Made by a program: the position numbers and the translations under genes. The notes beneath the pieces are model-generated. The model ran no database searches. It was not told the DNA's origin and saw nothing but the letters and a program-made list of their open reading frames with translations. A stretch of 64,000 nucleotides of DNA from Bryobacterales bacterium KBS 96 (lineage in GTDB: Bacteria > Acidobacteriota > Terriglobia > Bryobacterales > Bryobacteraceae). Location: contig KB906767.1 of the NCBI GenBank assembly GCA_000381625.1, forward strand, positions 4,579,357-4,643,356, written 5' to 3'. Below are positions 1 through 8,717 of the stretch, piece after piece. Within the stretch, counting starts at the first letter, position 1. The number at the start of each line of letters is the position of its first letter.

Positions 1-48
1 TGCTGCCGTTGCCCCAAGAGCAAATACGAAGAATTTTCTCCGATTCAT
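1..48 (-). CDS. N-terminus of exported protein (cut by window edge)
   Basis: Only the first 16 codons are inside the window. Reading leftward from an ATG at 48, the protein begins MNRRKFFVFALGATAA, a basic N-terminus with a twin arginine followed by a hydrophobic stretch, as in a Sec or Tat leader. An AGGTGA-like ribosome binding site lies just upstream. The mature protein lies outside the window, so no function can be given. Confidence 0.5.
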   Translation of the reverse strand, partial: MNRRKFFVFALGATAA

Positions 49-114
49 ATATGTTCACCTGCAAAGAAGGACGTAACCGTCCTTAGTCGCTGTTTCAAAG
101 TTAAAGAAATTTAA

Positions 115-142
115 AAGCGCACGGCCGCGCCGGAAGGCGCTT
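115..142 (-). terminator. candidate purF terminator
   Basis: On the minus strand, just past the purF stop, AAGCGC pairs with GCGCTT, with an inner CGGC/GCCG pairing. The stem is followed by TTAAATTT. This fits a weak intrinsic terminator of the purQLF operon. A second small hairpin (AAGGACG/CGTCCTT, 67-84) lies further downstream. Confidence 0.4.
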
Positions 143-150
143 ACCCGGAG

Positions 151-1569
151 TTAGCACTTCGAGTAAGCAAGATCTTCAATTTGAACGAGAGGCGTGGGAT
201 ACTGTCCCGTGTAGCAGGCATAGCAGAAGCGCTGATTTTTGTCGTCCACCGCTTTGTGCAGCGATTCCAGCGACAAATATCCCAACGAATCCGCTTCCAC
301 ATACTGCCGGATGCCTTCAACCGAGTGCCGCGCCGCTATCAGTTCGTTTTGCGAAGGCGTATCCACGCCGTAATAGCACGGTGAAATAGTCGGCGGGCAC
401 GAAATGCGCAGATGTACTTCCCGCGCGCCCGCCTGCCGTACCATGCGGACGATTTTACGGCTGGTGGTGCCGCGCACAAGGGAATCATCCACAAGGATTA
501 CGCGCTTGCCTTCGAGAAGATGCCGCACGGGATTCAGCTTCAGCTTGACTCCGAAATCGCGAATCGCCTGCGACGGCTCGATGAAGGTGCGACCCACATA
601 GTGATTGCGAATCAGTGCCTGCTGATAGGGAATATTTGATTCGGCGGCATATCCGATGGCCGCCGATACTCCCGAATCCGGCACCGGGACAACCACGTCG
701 GCTTCCACCGGATACTCGCGAGCGAGCAGGCGTCCCATCATTTCCCGCGATTGAGCAACCGAGCGCCCAAAGACAAGCGAGTCGGGGCGCGAGAAATAGA
801 CATGTTCAAAGACGCATTGCGCCGGAGCTTTGGCGGGCGTGTAGCGTTCGCGCGTTACGCCTTCCGGGCCGACAATCACCATCTCGCCCGGAGCAACCTC
901 GCCAATATAGGCGGCGCTGATCAGATCGAATGCGCAGGTTTCCGAAGCGAAGACATAGCTCGTGCGGCCGTCGCTCAATTCAAGCTGGCCCATTGCAAGC
1001 GGCCGGAAACCGTGCGGATCGCGAGCGACGATGATGCGATCTTCCGCAATAAACACCAGTGAAAAGGCGCCCTCAAGCTGCAGCAATGCATCGCGCAATG
1101 CCGCCGACAGCGTCCGTTCACGGGAGCGAGCCACCAGGTGCAATACGACCTCGGTGTCGCTGGTTGCCTGAAAAATGGAGCCTTCGCGCTCAAGCTCGCT
1201 CCTCAGCTCCGCCGCGTTAGTGATGTTGCCGTTGTGAGCGACTGCGATCTGCCCTTTGTTGCACGCGACCGAGAGTGGCTGGGCGTTCAAAATAACCGTG
1301 TCGCCCGTTGTTGAGTAGCGGGTATGGCCGATCGCCAGTTCGCCCGGCAGTTGGTTCAGGGCATCCGGAGTGAAGATGTCGGCGACGTGCCCCATCTTCC
1401 GGATACAGTGGATCTTCCGGCCGTCGCTGGACGCAATTCCTGCGCTTTCTTGACCGCGGTGCTGCAGCGCATATAGCCCTAAGTACGCGAGATTGGCTGC
1501 CTCGGGGTGGCCATAGATGGCGAATACCCCGCACTCCTCATGAAGTTTGTCGAAGGTCAGATCAGGCAT
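151..1569 (-). CDS. purF: amidophosphoribosyltransferase
   Basis: Catalyses the first committed step of purine synthesis: PRPP plus glutamine gives phosphoribosylamine. The 472 residues match the family. The N-terminal glutaminase domain starts EECGVFAIYG, so Cys13 should become the N-terminal nucleophile after removal of a short propeptide. The PRPP-binding motif VILVDDSLVRGTTS lies near residue 360. C-terminal cysteines in FCYACYTG resemble the Fe-S ligands of the Bacillus-type enzyme. It is the last gene of purQ-purL-purF; its ATG overlaps the purL stop by one base (TAATG), which suggests translational coupling. Confidence 0.97.
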   Translation of the reverse strand: MPDLTFDKLHEECGVFAIYGHPEAANLAYLGLYALQHRGQESAGIASSDGRKIHCIRKMGHVADIFTPDALNQLPGELAIGHTRYSTTGDTVILNAQPLSVACNKGQIAVAHNGNITNAAELRSELEREGSIFQATSDTEVVLHLVARSRERTLSAALRDALLQLEGAFSLVFIAEDRIIVARDPHGFRPLAMGQLELSDGRTSYVFASETCAFDLISAAYIGEVAPGEMVIVGPEGVTRERYTPAKAPAQCVFEHVYFSRPDSLVFGRSVAQSREMMGRLLAREYPVEADVVVPVPDSGVSAAIGYAAESNIPYQQALIRNHYVGRTFIEPSQAIRDFGVKLKLNPVRHLLEGKRVILVDDSLVRGTTSRKIVRMVRQAGAREVHLRISCPPTISPCYYGVDTPSQNELIAARHSVEGIRQYVEADSLGYLSLESLHKAVDDKNQRFCYACYTGQYPTPLVQIEDLAYSKC

Positions 1570-3812
1570 TATTCCACCGAAACGGGGGTGTGGTGAGGGC
1601 TGTGGAGGAGGTGTTCAAGTGAATTTTCCCAGACATCCTTCAACTCCTGGACGGCACAGTCCAGCAATGTTTCAGTCTGGTTGCTTACGGCCATTCTTGA
1701 CTTGAGTGTAGCGCCAATACGGATCGCTTCGACGGAATTCTTCCGGGCGGCCTCAAATACCGCCTCCGGATTCCCGGTCGAGACGATCACCCGCGAAGGC
1801 CCTTCATGAAACAGAAGAAACTCCTTACTTAACGCCGAGTTCATCCGCGCCTCAACGCCAATTTCATCCCTCCCGAAACAGCATTCGGCCAGCGCAACTG
1901 CTAGTCCGCCTTCGCCAACGTCGTGAGCCGATTCGACTGCGCGCGCCCGAACCAATTCGCGAATTGTCGTCTGGACGCGTTTTTCATAGTTCATGTCGAG
2001 TTTCGGAGGCGTTCCCCAGACACAGCCCGCAATTACGTTTGCGTATTGAGAAGAGCCGAATTGCTCCGTGTCGGACGCACCGTAGCCGCCTAGCAGGATT
2101 ACATCGCGGCCGTCGTTCTTAAATTCAATCCCGATAGGCTCCGCCGTCGGCATTGTGCCGACAATTCCGACTACAGGTGTTGGATGAATGGGAACGCCGA
2201 GAGTTTCATTGTAGAGACTGACATTGCCGCCCGTGATGGGAGTCTCAAAAAACCGGCATGCATCCGCCATTCCCTCTATCGATTCAACGAGTTGCGCCAT
2301 GATCTCGGGGCGCTCCGGGTTGCCGAAATTCAGGTTATTCGTGGCGGCGACCGGGTCCGCGCCCACCACCGAAAGATTGCGGCAGCATTCCGCGACAATG
2401 AGCTTTGTTCCCTCGCGAGGATCGAGCGCGCAATATCGTCCGTTTCCGTCAAGGGCCATCGCGACGGAGGTGGGAGTGCCCTTAATTCGGATCACTGCCG
2501 CTTCCGCCCCGGGCCCAGCCACGGTATTGGTCCGCACCTGGTGGTCGTACTGCTCCCAAATCCAGCGTTTACTGCATAAATCGCCCGACGCCAGAAGACG
2601 CTTCAGATCGGCCAACAAATCGCCGCTGTGAACGTCAGGCCCGTGCAGAGGCGCTGTCCGCAGCGGCTTAGTGTACGGGCGATTGTACACGGGCGCTTCA
2701 TCGGCGAGAGCGCGATTCGAAATCTCGGCGACAACTTTGCCGCGATCTTTCACGCGGAGCATGCCGTCGTCTTTTACTTCGCCGATAGCGACCGCATCCA
2801 AACCCCATTTGCCGAACACGCGGAGCACTTCGTCCTCGCGGCCGCGCTCGGCAACCAGCAGCATGCGTTCCTGGGATTCCGAGAGCATGATCTCGTAGGG
2901 TGTCATGCCGGTCTCGCGCTGTGGAACGAACTGCATGTCGATCTCGACGCCCGTGCCCGCGCGGCTGCCCATCTCACAAGAGGAACTTGTGAGACCAGCG
3001 GCGCCCATGTCCTGAATGCCGACAATCGCCCCCGTCTTCATCGCTTCCAGGCAGGCCTCCAGCAGCAGTTTTTCCATGAAAGGATCGCCGACCTGTACGT
3101 TTGGACGTTTCTGCTTGGAAGCTTCGGTGAACTCAGCCGACGCCATGGATGCGCCATGAATGCCATCGCGTCCGGTTTTCGCCCCAACGTAGATCACCGG
3201 GTTGCCGACACCGGTCGCCTTGCCATAGAAGATTTCGTCGTGTCGGAACACTCCGAGCGCAAAGACATTTACGAGCGGATTGCCGTCATAGCTCTCGTCG
3301 AAGACGCACTCACCGCCGACCGTCGGGACGCCGAAGCAGTTTCCGTAATGTGCAATCCCGGAAACCACGCCATCCACAATACGCCGGTTTCGGTCGCCGG
3401 TACGCGGATCGTCGAGACGTCCGAACCGGAGCGCGTCCATTACGGCAATGGGTCGCGCGCCCATCGTGAAGATATCCCTCAGAATGCCGCCTACGCCGGT
3501 GGCCGCGCCTTGAAACGGCTCGATGAAGCTCGGATGGTTGTGAGATTCGATTTTGAAGGCGATTGCGACACCGTCGCCGATATCGATAATACCCGCGTTT
3601 TCGCCCGGCCCTTGCAGGACGCGCTTGCTCTGTGTGGGAAGTTTCTTGAGATGAATGCGTGAGCTTTTGTACGAGCAGTGCTCGCTCCACATCACGCTGA
3701 AAATGCCGAGTTCGGTAAATGTGGGTTCGCGGCCCAGCAATCTCAGGATTTTGTCGTATTCCGACTGAGTAAGCTGATGGGCTGCGATCACATCCGGTGT
3801 GATCGTGCTCAT
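1569..3812 (-). CDS. purL: phosphoribosylformylglycinamidine synthase subunit PurL
   Basis: ATP-dependent synthase subunit that converts FGAR to FGAM. The 747 residues match the small PurL type, which works as a complex with PurQ (glutaminase) and PurS, rather than the fused enzyme of about 1,300 residues. Supporting motifs are [10 protein letters not shown] near residue 45, ESHNHPS near residue 90, and GGNVSLYNE in the second half. The start overlaps the purQ stop as ATGA. No purS-like ORF lies next to the operon, so PurS must be encoded elsewhere. Confidence 0.97.
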   Translation of the reverse strand: MSTITPDVIAAHQLTQSEYDKILRLLGREPTFTELGIFSVMWSEHCSYKSSRIHLKKLPTQSKRVLQGPGENAGIIDIGDGVAIAFKIESHNHPSFIEPFQGAATGVGGILRDIFTMGARPIAVMDALRFGRLDDPRTGDRNRRIVDGVVSGIAHYGNCFGVPTVGGECVFDESYDGNPLVNVFALGVFRHDEIFYGKATGVGNPVIYVGAKTGRDGIHGASMASAEFTEASKQKRPNVQVGDPFMEKLLLEACLEAMKTGAIVGIQDMGAAGLTSSSCEMGSRAGTGVEIDMQFVPQRETGMTPYEIMLSESQERMLLVAERGREDEVLRVFGKWGLDAVAIGEVKDDGMLRVKDRGKVVAEISNRALADEAPVYNRPYTKPLRTAPLHGPDVHSGDLLADLKRLLASGDLCSKRWIWEQYDHQVRTNTVAGPGAEAAVIRIKGTPTSVAMALDGNGRYCALDPREGTKLIVAECCRNLSVVGADPVAATNNLNFGNPERPEIMAQLVESIEGMADACRFFETPITGGNVSLYNETLGVPIHPTPVVGIVGTMPTAEPIGIEFKNDGRDVILLGGYGASDTEQFGSSQYANVIAGCVWGTPPKLDMNYEKRVQTTIRELVRARAVESAHDVGEGGLAVALAECCFGRDEIGVEARMNSALSKEFLLFHEGPSRVIVSTGNPEAVFEAARKNSVEAIRIGATLKSRMAVSNQTETLLDCAVQELKDVWENSLEHLLHSPHHTPVSVE

Positions 3813-4507
3813 ATCTTCGAAGCAGGCGAGTGGGAAGCGGCATGTCCGGCATATGCCCCGGCGAGTGAACTCAGGATCACCAGACCGTCCGTGCCGCCCA
3901 TCAGAGGATCGGCCGCGCGCTCCGGGTGAGGCATCATTCCCAATACGTTTCGGCCTTCGTTCAGAATGCCAGCGATGTCCCGCATAGACCCGTTCCGGTT
4001 ATCCAGGTAGCGCAACGCGACTCGGTCCTCGCGCTCAAGGCGATCCAGAGTCTCTTGGTCCGCTATATAACAGCCTTCGCCATGGGCGATCGGGAGCTGC
4101 AGGATTTGCCCGTTTTCGGCCTGATGAGTGAAGATAGAATCCGTCGTTTCCACTCGAACGGGACCAGTCCGGCAGATAAACTTCAGCCCTGCATTGCGAA
4201 CCAGGGCTCCCGGCAGAAGGCCGGCTTCCACTAGCACCTGAAAACCGTTACAAACACCCAGGACAGGACCACCGCCGGCGACGAATTTCTTGATAGCGCT
4301 CATGACAGGCGAAAATTTAGCGATAGCGCCACATCGAAGATAGTCACCATATGAGAAACCGCCTGGCAGAATGACGGCGTCTACGTCGCCGAGGGAAGGG
4401 GAATCGTGCCAAATGAATTCAGCTTGTTGCTGTAAGTTCTGGCTGACGGCGTACCACGCATCGTGATCGCAGTTACTGCCGGGGAACACTACGACACCGA
4501 ATTTCAT
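3809..4507 (-). CDS. purQ: phosphoribosylformylglycinamidine synthase subunit PurQ
   Basis: Glutaminase subunit that supplies ammonia to PurL. The class I amidotransferase fold shows GVCNGFQ with the nucleophilic Cys and a C-terminal MPHPERA with the catalytic His. The open frame extends upstream to 4612, but that extension is low-complexity and overlaps the neighbouring small gene. The family start [14 protein letters not shown] at 4507 gives 232 residues, the usual length. It is the first gene of the pur operon and overlaps purL by ATGA. Confidence 0.95.
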   Translation of the reverse strand: MKFGVVVFPGSNCDHDAWYAVSQNLQQQAEFIWHDSPSLGDVDAVILPGGFSYGDYLRCGAIAKFSPVMSAIKKFVAGGGPVLGVCNGFQVLVEAGLLPGALVRNAGLKFICRTGPVRVETTDSIFTHQAENGQILQLPIAHGEGCYIADQETLDRLEREDRVALRYLDNRNGSMRDIAGILNEGRNVLGMMPHPERAADPLMGGTDGLVILSSLAGAYAGHAASHSPASKI

Positions 4508-4538
4508 GAGGGGAAACCCAAGTGTAACAGGACCGCAA

Positions 4539-4775
4539 TTAACTGGCAGCGGCGGCGGGCGCGGCCTTTTTCCGGCTTGCCCGGCGTTTTTCGGCGGGAG
4601 GCTGCCGGTCACTCTTTTTTAACGACGGCAAAACGATTGAGGTGACGAATTTCTTCTCGCCATGTTCATCGAATTTGATTACGATGTAATCGTCATTACA
4701 TGAGAGCACCGAGCCCAACCCAAACTTTACGTGTTCCACTTGGGCGCCTTGGGCGAATGGTGGTTTGCTAGCCAT
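4539..4775 (-). CDS. small Tudor-like protein resembling a PcrA/UvrD C-terminal domain
   Basis: A 78-residue protein. The pattern [16 protein letters not shown], then [13 protein letters not shown], resembles the small SH3/Tudor-like domain at the C-terminus of UvrD/PcrA helicases, which contacts RNA polymerase. The last 25 residues are Lys/Arg/Ala-rich and probably disordered, possibly nucleic-acid binding. It lies 31 bases upstream of purQ on the same strand and may be co-transcribed. The domain likeness is read by eye; any function is inference. Confidence 0.7.
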   Translation of the reverse strand: MASKPPFAQGAQVEHVKFGLGSVLSCNDDYIVIKFDEHGEKKFVTSIVLPSLKKSDRQPPAEKRRASRKKAAPAAAAS

Positions 4776-4949
4776 GGCGAACTCCTCTTAGATCATTGTA
4801 ACAGTTTGACTTAGCCTCTGTCGAGCAAGCCTGAAGCCAGTTTGCTGCACACCAGTAAGCCCAATTCGCGCCGGTGGTTAGCGATGGAATGCCCTTCTGG
4901 CAGGGGATGTAACGCCTCGGGGATGAATCCCTCATAATAGGGGAAGGTA

Positions 4950-5426
4950 ATGGAAGATATCAAAAAGAAGCTGCAAGAAGAGATTGCAGCACTCGAGCAC
5001 GAGTTGCGCTCCGAGCTGCCCAAAGAGATCCTCCGGGCCCGTGCGCTGGGCGATCTCAGTGAGAATGCCGAGTACCATGCGGCCAAAGAGCGCCAGCGCT
5101 TTGTCGATGCCCGGCTGGGCCAATTAACGGCGCGCCTGCGCGAGTTCGCGATGGTCGATATGACCAAGATCCCCCGCGACCGCGTCGGCTTGGGCTCACG
5201 GGTCATCGTCCTGGATGTCGACAAGGACGAAGAGATCGCGTACAATCTCGTTACCAGCGAGGAAGCGGATGCACCGGCGGGCAAGATTTCAACCAGCTCC
5301 CCCATTGGCCGCGGCCTGCTCGGCAAACAGGTGGGTGACACCGTGCGTATTCAAATTCCGGGCGGCACGCGTGAAATGGAAATCGTCCGGTTGACGACAA
5401 TCCACGACTTGGCGGCATCTTCTTAG
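4950..5426 (+). CDS. greA: transcription elongation factor GreA
   Basis: GreA binds the RNA polymerase secondary channel and stimulates transcript cleavage in backtracked complexes. It has 158 residues: an N-terminal coiled coil carrying the acidic tip (GDLSENAEYHAAKERQ near residues 34-50) and a C-terminal FKBP-like domain ending with ISTSSPIGRGLLGKQVGD. A GGGGAAGG ribosome binding site precedes the ATG. Nine bases separate it from the downstream phosphatidyltransferase, so the two are probably co-transcribed. Confidence 0.95.
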   Translation: MEDIKKKLQEEIAALEHELRSELPKEILRARALGDLSENAEYHAAKERQRFVDARLGQLTARLREFAMVDMTKIPRDRVGLGSRVIVLDVDKDEEIAYNLVTSEEADAPAGKISTSSPIGRGLLGKQVGDTVRIQIPGGTREMEIVRLTTIHDLAASS

Positions 5427-5435
5427 GATGGAATT

Positions 5436-6098
5436 ATGACTTACACGCGCGCGATCGGTATCGGCTCAGGCAAGATCGTTAGGCTGATTGTCCGCGCGCT
5501 TGCCCTCTCGCGAATCAACCCGAATGTTTTGACGTTTCTAGGTCTTGTGGTGAACATCGTGGCGGCATGGATGCTCGCCATCGGACGGTTCCGGACAGCG
5601 GCCGTGGTTATTATCTTCGCGGGCCTGTTCGACATGGTTGACGGCCGCGTGGCTCGCGAGACAAATCAAGTGACGCGCTTCGGAGGATTCTTCGATTCCG
5701 TTCTGGACCGCTATTCCGATCTCGCGCTGCTGATGGGGTTGCTCGTCTACTACGGAACCATCAATCGCCCACTTTATGTGGTTCTGACCGCAATTGTCAT
5801 GGCCGCTTCCGTCATGATCAGCTACACGCGCACGCGCGCCGAGCACATAGTTCCCACATGCAAAGTGGGCTTTCTCGAACGGCCCGAGCGGATTGTGCTG
5901 TTGATTATCGGAGCGCTGTTCGACCGGATGGCTCCAGTCCTCTGGGTGATAGCGGTGCTCGGCACCATCACGGTCATTCATCGCATGGTTTTCACGTGGC
6001 AGGAAACCAGGCGCCTCGAAGATGCACAGCTTCGCAGCGAACCTGCTGCCGGCGCCGCCGAATCGAAGCCGCTTAGCGCCCGCGTCACCCGGGCCTGA
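5436..6098 (+). CDS. CDP-alcohol phosphatidyltransferase family protein
   Basis: Integral membrane enzyme that transfers a phosphatidyl group from CDP-diacylglycerol to an alcohol. The 220 residues contain the complete family signature D-x2-DG-x2-AR-x8-G-x3-D-x3-D, beginning DMVDGRVARE near residue 67, and several hydrophobic helices. The alcohol acceptor (glycerol phosphate, inositol or inositol phosphate) cannot be decided from the sequence. It follows greA by nine bases. Confidence 0.9.
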   Translation: MTYTRAIGIGSGKIVRLIVRALALSRINPNVLTFLGLVVNIVAAWMLAIGRFRTAAVVIIFAGLFDMVDGRVARETNQVTRFGGFFDSVLDRYSDLALLMGLLVYYGTINRPLYVVLTAIVMAASVMISYTRTRAEHIVPTCKVGFLERPERIVLLIIGALFDRMAPVLWVIAVLGTITVIHRMVFTWQETRRLEDAQLRSEPAAGAAESKPLSARVTRA

Positions 6099-6109
6099 AT
6101 GAAGGCCCG
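6090..6109. terminator. hairpin between convergent genes
   Basis: CGGGCCT pairs with AGGCCCG around a six-base loop that contains the stop codon of the phosphatidyltransferase. It lies between that gene and the convergent acpS. No T-run follows on either strand, so termination is uncertain. Confidence 0.35.
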
Positions 6110-6152
6110 CTAGTCAGAGGCGAGGCGTGCGTCGTGCGGCTTGGGAGCACCC

Positions 6153-6536
6153 CTACCTTCCGTCTTCCAGAACAACGGTAGCCAGCGCCATACCGGCAGT
6201 ATGCGTCATTGAAAGCGAAATTCTCTGCACGCCCATCTGCCGTGCGAATTCACTGGCCGTGCCCGACAGCCGTAGCACTGGTTTGCCACCGACTTCGTTA
6301 ACAACTTCAAAATCCTTCCACGTGACGCCGTGGCGCCATCCGGAGCCGATCGCCTTCATGCCGGCTTCTTTTGCCGCAAACCGTGCCGCAAGCCTCTCGG
6401 CATAGTTCCTCTTCGGCATGGAGTAACTGCGCTCGGTTGCAGTGTAGACACGCGTCAGGAAGCGCTCGCCGTAACGGTCCACGCTTCGCTGGATGCGATC
6501 TACTTCCGCGAGGTCGATGCCCATCCCCAGAATCAC
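6153..6536 (-). CDS. acpS: holo-[acyl-carrier-protein] synthase
   Basis: Transfers 4'-phosphopantetheine from CoA to acyl carrier protein. The N-terminus GMGIDLAEVDRI and the FAAKEAGMKAIGSGW motif (Mg/CoA site) are diagnostic. A GTG at 6536 (VILGMGIDL) preceded by AAAGGAGG gives 127 residues, the usual family length; the ATG at 6524 is the alternative. The frame stays open to 6704 but that extension is not family-like and lies in repeat sequence. Confidence 0.93.
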   Translation of the reverse strand: MILGMGIDLAEVDRIQRSVDRYGERFLTRVYTATERSYSMPKRNYAERLAARFAAKEAGMKAIGSGWRHGVTWKDFEVVNEVGGKPVLRLSGTASEFARQMGVQRISLSMTHTAGMALATVVLEDGR

Positions 6537-6609
6537 AAGGCCTCCTTTTACTGTGCTCCGTTCCGCTAAAGACAGCCGCTCATGGAAGAGGTCCGCTCTC
6601 TTAGATCGC

Positions 6610-6700
6610 GGTTCGGTGCAGGCAAGGGCGCCTGGATTCATTTGGGTGGACCGCAGACCCTGTGGGCACTCCCTTATGATCACGGCGCGGCATGCTCGCC
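6610..6700. repeat. copy 1 of dispersed repeat family B
   Basis: Sequence between acpS and the 92-residue gene that shares the 16-base word GGTTCGGTGCAGGCAA with position 62629. About ten bases later both continue with an alignable stretch (TTCAT ... GGaCCGCAG ... GGGcACTCC). Two more diverged copies lie at 62.6-62.9 kb. No gene is recognised here. Confidence 0.55.
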
Positions 6701-6739
6701 ACACCGGGAAAGATTTCAGGTGCTGCCGGCGGGCGATTC

Positions 6740-7018
6740 CTATTTACTCTGAGTTTTGCGGTATGCGGCCCAGCGCTTCTTCTGGGCAGCGGCGATGCGT
6801 TTCCGGGCCTCATCACTCAGACTCCTGCGACGACGCGTTCCGGCCTGCGCGGGCTCGGTGGTTCCTTGAGATCCTCCTTTGGGCGGTCGGCCAACACGCC
6901 GTCCCAACATGGACCGTACTTGAGCAATCTGGTCGTCAAGTTTTTGCCGCTGTAGTTCCAGGCCGTGTAGAGCAGCCTCGAGGATCTCGCGGTTCGCTGC
7001 GGGTGTATTCTTTGCCAT
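6740..7018 (-). CDS. small basic protein with AT-hook-like GRPPK motif
   Basis: A 92-residue protein of no assigned function. Residues 1-40 look like a coiled-coil helix (AALHGLELQRQKLDDQIAQV). This is followed by GRRVGRPPKGG, similar to an AT-hook minor-groove binder, and a C-terminal basic helix with SLSDEARKRIAAAQKKRWAA. This layout (oligomerisation helix, flexible linker, AT-hook) recalls small nucleoid proteins, but the role is inference. It lies alone upstream of acpS on the same strand, separated by about 200 bases of repeat. Confidence 0.6.
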   Translation of the reverse strand: MAKNTPAANREILEAALHGLELQRQKLDDQIAQVRSMLGRRVGRPPKGGSQGTTEPAQAGTRRRRSLSDEARKRIAAAQKKRWAAYRKTQSK

Positions 7019-7054
7019 ATTCTTTATCTTTTATATCTTTATTCTCAGTTTATT

Positions 7055-7528
7055 TCAATTTTTTGCGGCAAACGCGTCCTTGAAAGTAGACTCGCTGTCG
7101 CACAGTAGAGTTACGGGACCATCGTTCAGTAACTCAACCTGCATATGAGCCTGAAACTTACCTGTCTGGACAGGAAGAGCGCCATCCCGGCAGTAACGGG
7201 CAAATAATTCGTACAGTTCCTCGGCTCGTTGGGGATCGGCCGCCTCGGAAAACGATGGCCGGTTCCCTTTCCGCGCTTCACCGTATAAAGTGAATTGCGA
7301 AACAACCAAGATACTACCACCTGCGTCTTTTACATTCAGATTCATCCTGCCTCTATCGTCGCTGAAAATCCGAAGTTGAAGAACTTTTCGCGCCAGCCAT
7401 TCCGCATCCCGGTTGGTATCGTGCCGGTGTATGCCAAGAAACACCAGCAATCCGGCGTCGATGTTAGCAATAATCTCGTCATTCACTCTGACGCCTGCCC
7501 GCAATACTCGTTGCAGAAGGGCACGCAT
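7055..7528 (-). CDS. dtd: D-aminoacyl-tRNA deacylase
   Basis: Removes D-amino acids mischarged on tRNA. The two active-site motifs are present: SQFTLYGEARKGNRPSF near residue 80 and the Gly-cisPro loop NDGPVT near the C-terminus. The frame is open to 7594, but the family start MRALLQRV at 7528 gives 157 residues, close to the usual length of about 150, and removes an overlap. It begins four bases after the stop of the upstream glycosyltransferase gene and is probably translated from the same message. Confidence 0.94.
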   Translation of the reverse strand: MRALLQRVLRAGVRVNDEIIANIDAGLLVFLGIHRHDTNRDAEWLARKVLQLRIFSDDRGRMNLNVKDAGGSILVVSQFTLYGEARKGNRPSFSEAADPQRAEELYELFARYCRDGALPVQTGKFQAHMQVELLNDGPVTLLCDSESTFKDAFAAKN

Positions 7529-7532
7529 GGCG

Positions 7533-8717
7533 TCAATTCCGTCCGGCCCCGGCGGAGTGCGCGAGGGTTGCGCCGCTCTCGCGATCCGCTTCACCCGCTC
7601 GAAAGAACGAACTGTAGATATCCTGCATAACCTGGGCGGAAGCCGGGAGCGAAAACCTGTTATTCATTAACTGAACCGCATTCCTGCCAAGTTCGGCCCG
7701 TAATCCCTTATTCTCCACAAGCCGCTTCAACTTCACTGCTAAGTCTTCCACGTCTCCTGAATCGAATAGCAATCCAGTTCTCCCGGAAGTTATCAATTCC
7801 GAACTACCACCGGCATTCGACGCGATCACGGCGCAGCCACAGCCCATTGCCTCCATCAGTGAGTTAGACAATGCCTCCGAAATGGAGGGCAGCACAAAAA
7901 CATCCATCATACGCAGCCAGCTCGAGACATCCGGCTCCGCCGCCTGGAACGTACACCGGTCGCTAATGCCCAACTCACGCGCGAGGCTCTGCAAATTTAC
8001 AGACTCCGGCCCACTGCCCACAAGTATTAGACGCGCGTTTGGGGTTTCCGGCGTCAAACGCGCAAACGCACGTAGCAATAGTCCCAAGTTTTTTTCCGGG
8101 CGCAGTAACGAGACGCTGCCAATTGTGACGGCGCCACAGCCGGCTTGGCCCGGAAGAATAGCGGCGCTAGGCGGCGAGAAACGCGATACGTCAAGGCCGT
8201 TGTAGCAGAGATATACCTTTTCCGAGGGAATTCCCTCATCGCTGGTTACGTGGCGTCGTATATATTCGCAATTCACGACGATGCCGTTTACAATCCGGTC
8301 GGTTATCCGAACCACCTGCAAATAGCCTCTGGGAATCAACGCGCGGTGGCCACGTTGACTCGACAGGACGACCGGAGCCCCAACTGAACGCGCGACCGGC
8401 ACGCCAAAACAAGTGAGCGGGTAGTCGAAAGTATGTACGATATGAATTTTATGCTGGCGGATGTATTTTCGGAGGACCCATGCCTTTCGCAACGCTCTCG
8501 GCGTCAAAAAGGAATGGATCCCCAGGCAGAGGCAGGCGACTCCCGCATCCCGTAACTCAGCGGAGCGGAATCCTTCGCGGAAAAACGCGACGTGAGGCTC
8601 AAAGCTATGCCGGTCTAAAGCCTTGGCTAACTCGGCTAACTGCCGCTCCGTCCCGCCTGGCCCCATTTCCCGGGCCATCAACAGCACGCGTATGGGCCTA
8701 GGAATCGAGGGGTCCAA
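7533..8717 (-). CDS. glycosyltransferase family 4 protein
   Basis: A retaining GT-B glycosyltransferase of 394 residues. The N-terminal domain has the glycine-rich loop MGPGGTERQLAELA. The C-terminal domain has the nucleotide-sugar signature with LRPEKNLGLLLRAF near residue 210 and the E-x7-E motif in SEALSNSLMEAMGCG near residue 290. Donor and acceptor cannot be told. The start overlaps the upstream GT2 gene by 20 bases, so the two probably act in one surface-polysaccharide or glycolipid pathway. Confidence 0.9.
   Translation of the reverse strand: MDPSIPRPIRVLLMAREMGPGGTERQLAELAKALDRHSFEPHVAFFREGFRSAELRDAGVACLCLGIHSFLTPRALRKAWVLRKYIRQHKIHIVHTFDYPLTCFGVPVARSVGAPVVLSSQRGHRALIPRGYLQVVRITDRIVNGIVVNCEYIRRHVTSDEGIPSEKVYLCYNGLDVSRFSPPSAAILPGQAGCGAVTIGSVSLLRPEKNLGLLLRAFARLTPETPNARLILVGSGPESVNLQSLARELGISDRCTFQAAEPDVSSWLRMMDVFVLPSISEALSNSLMEAMGCGCAVIASNAGGSSELITSGRTGLLFDSGDVEDLAVKLKRLVENKGLRAELGRNAVQLMNNRFSLPASAQVMQDIYSSFFRAGEADRESGATLAHSAGAGRN

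Noticed and set aside
2628-3662. 344-codon plus-strand frame opposite purL
   Set aside because: purL is unambiguous over the same bases and the antisense translation shows no family.
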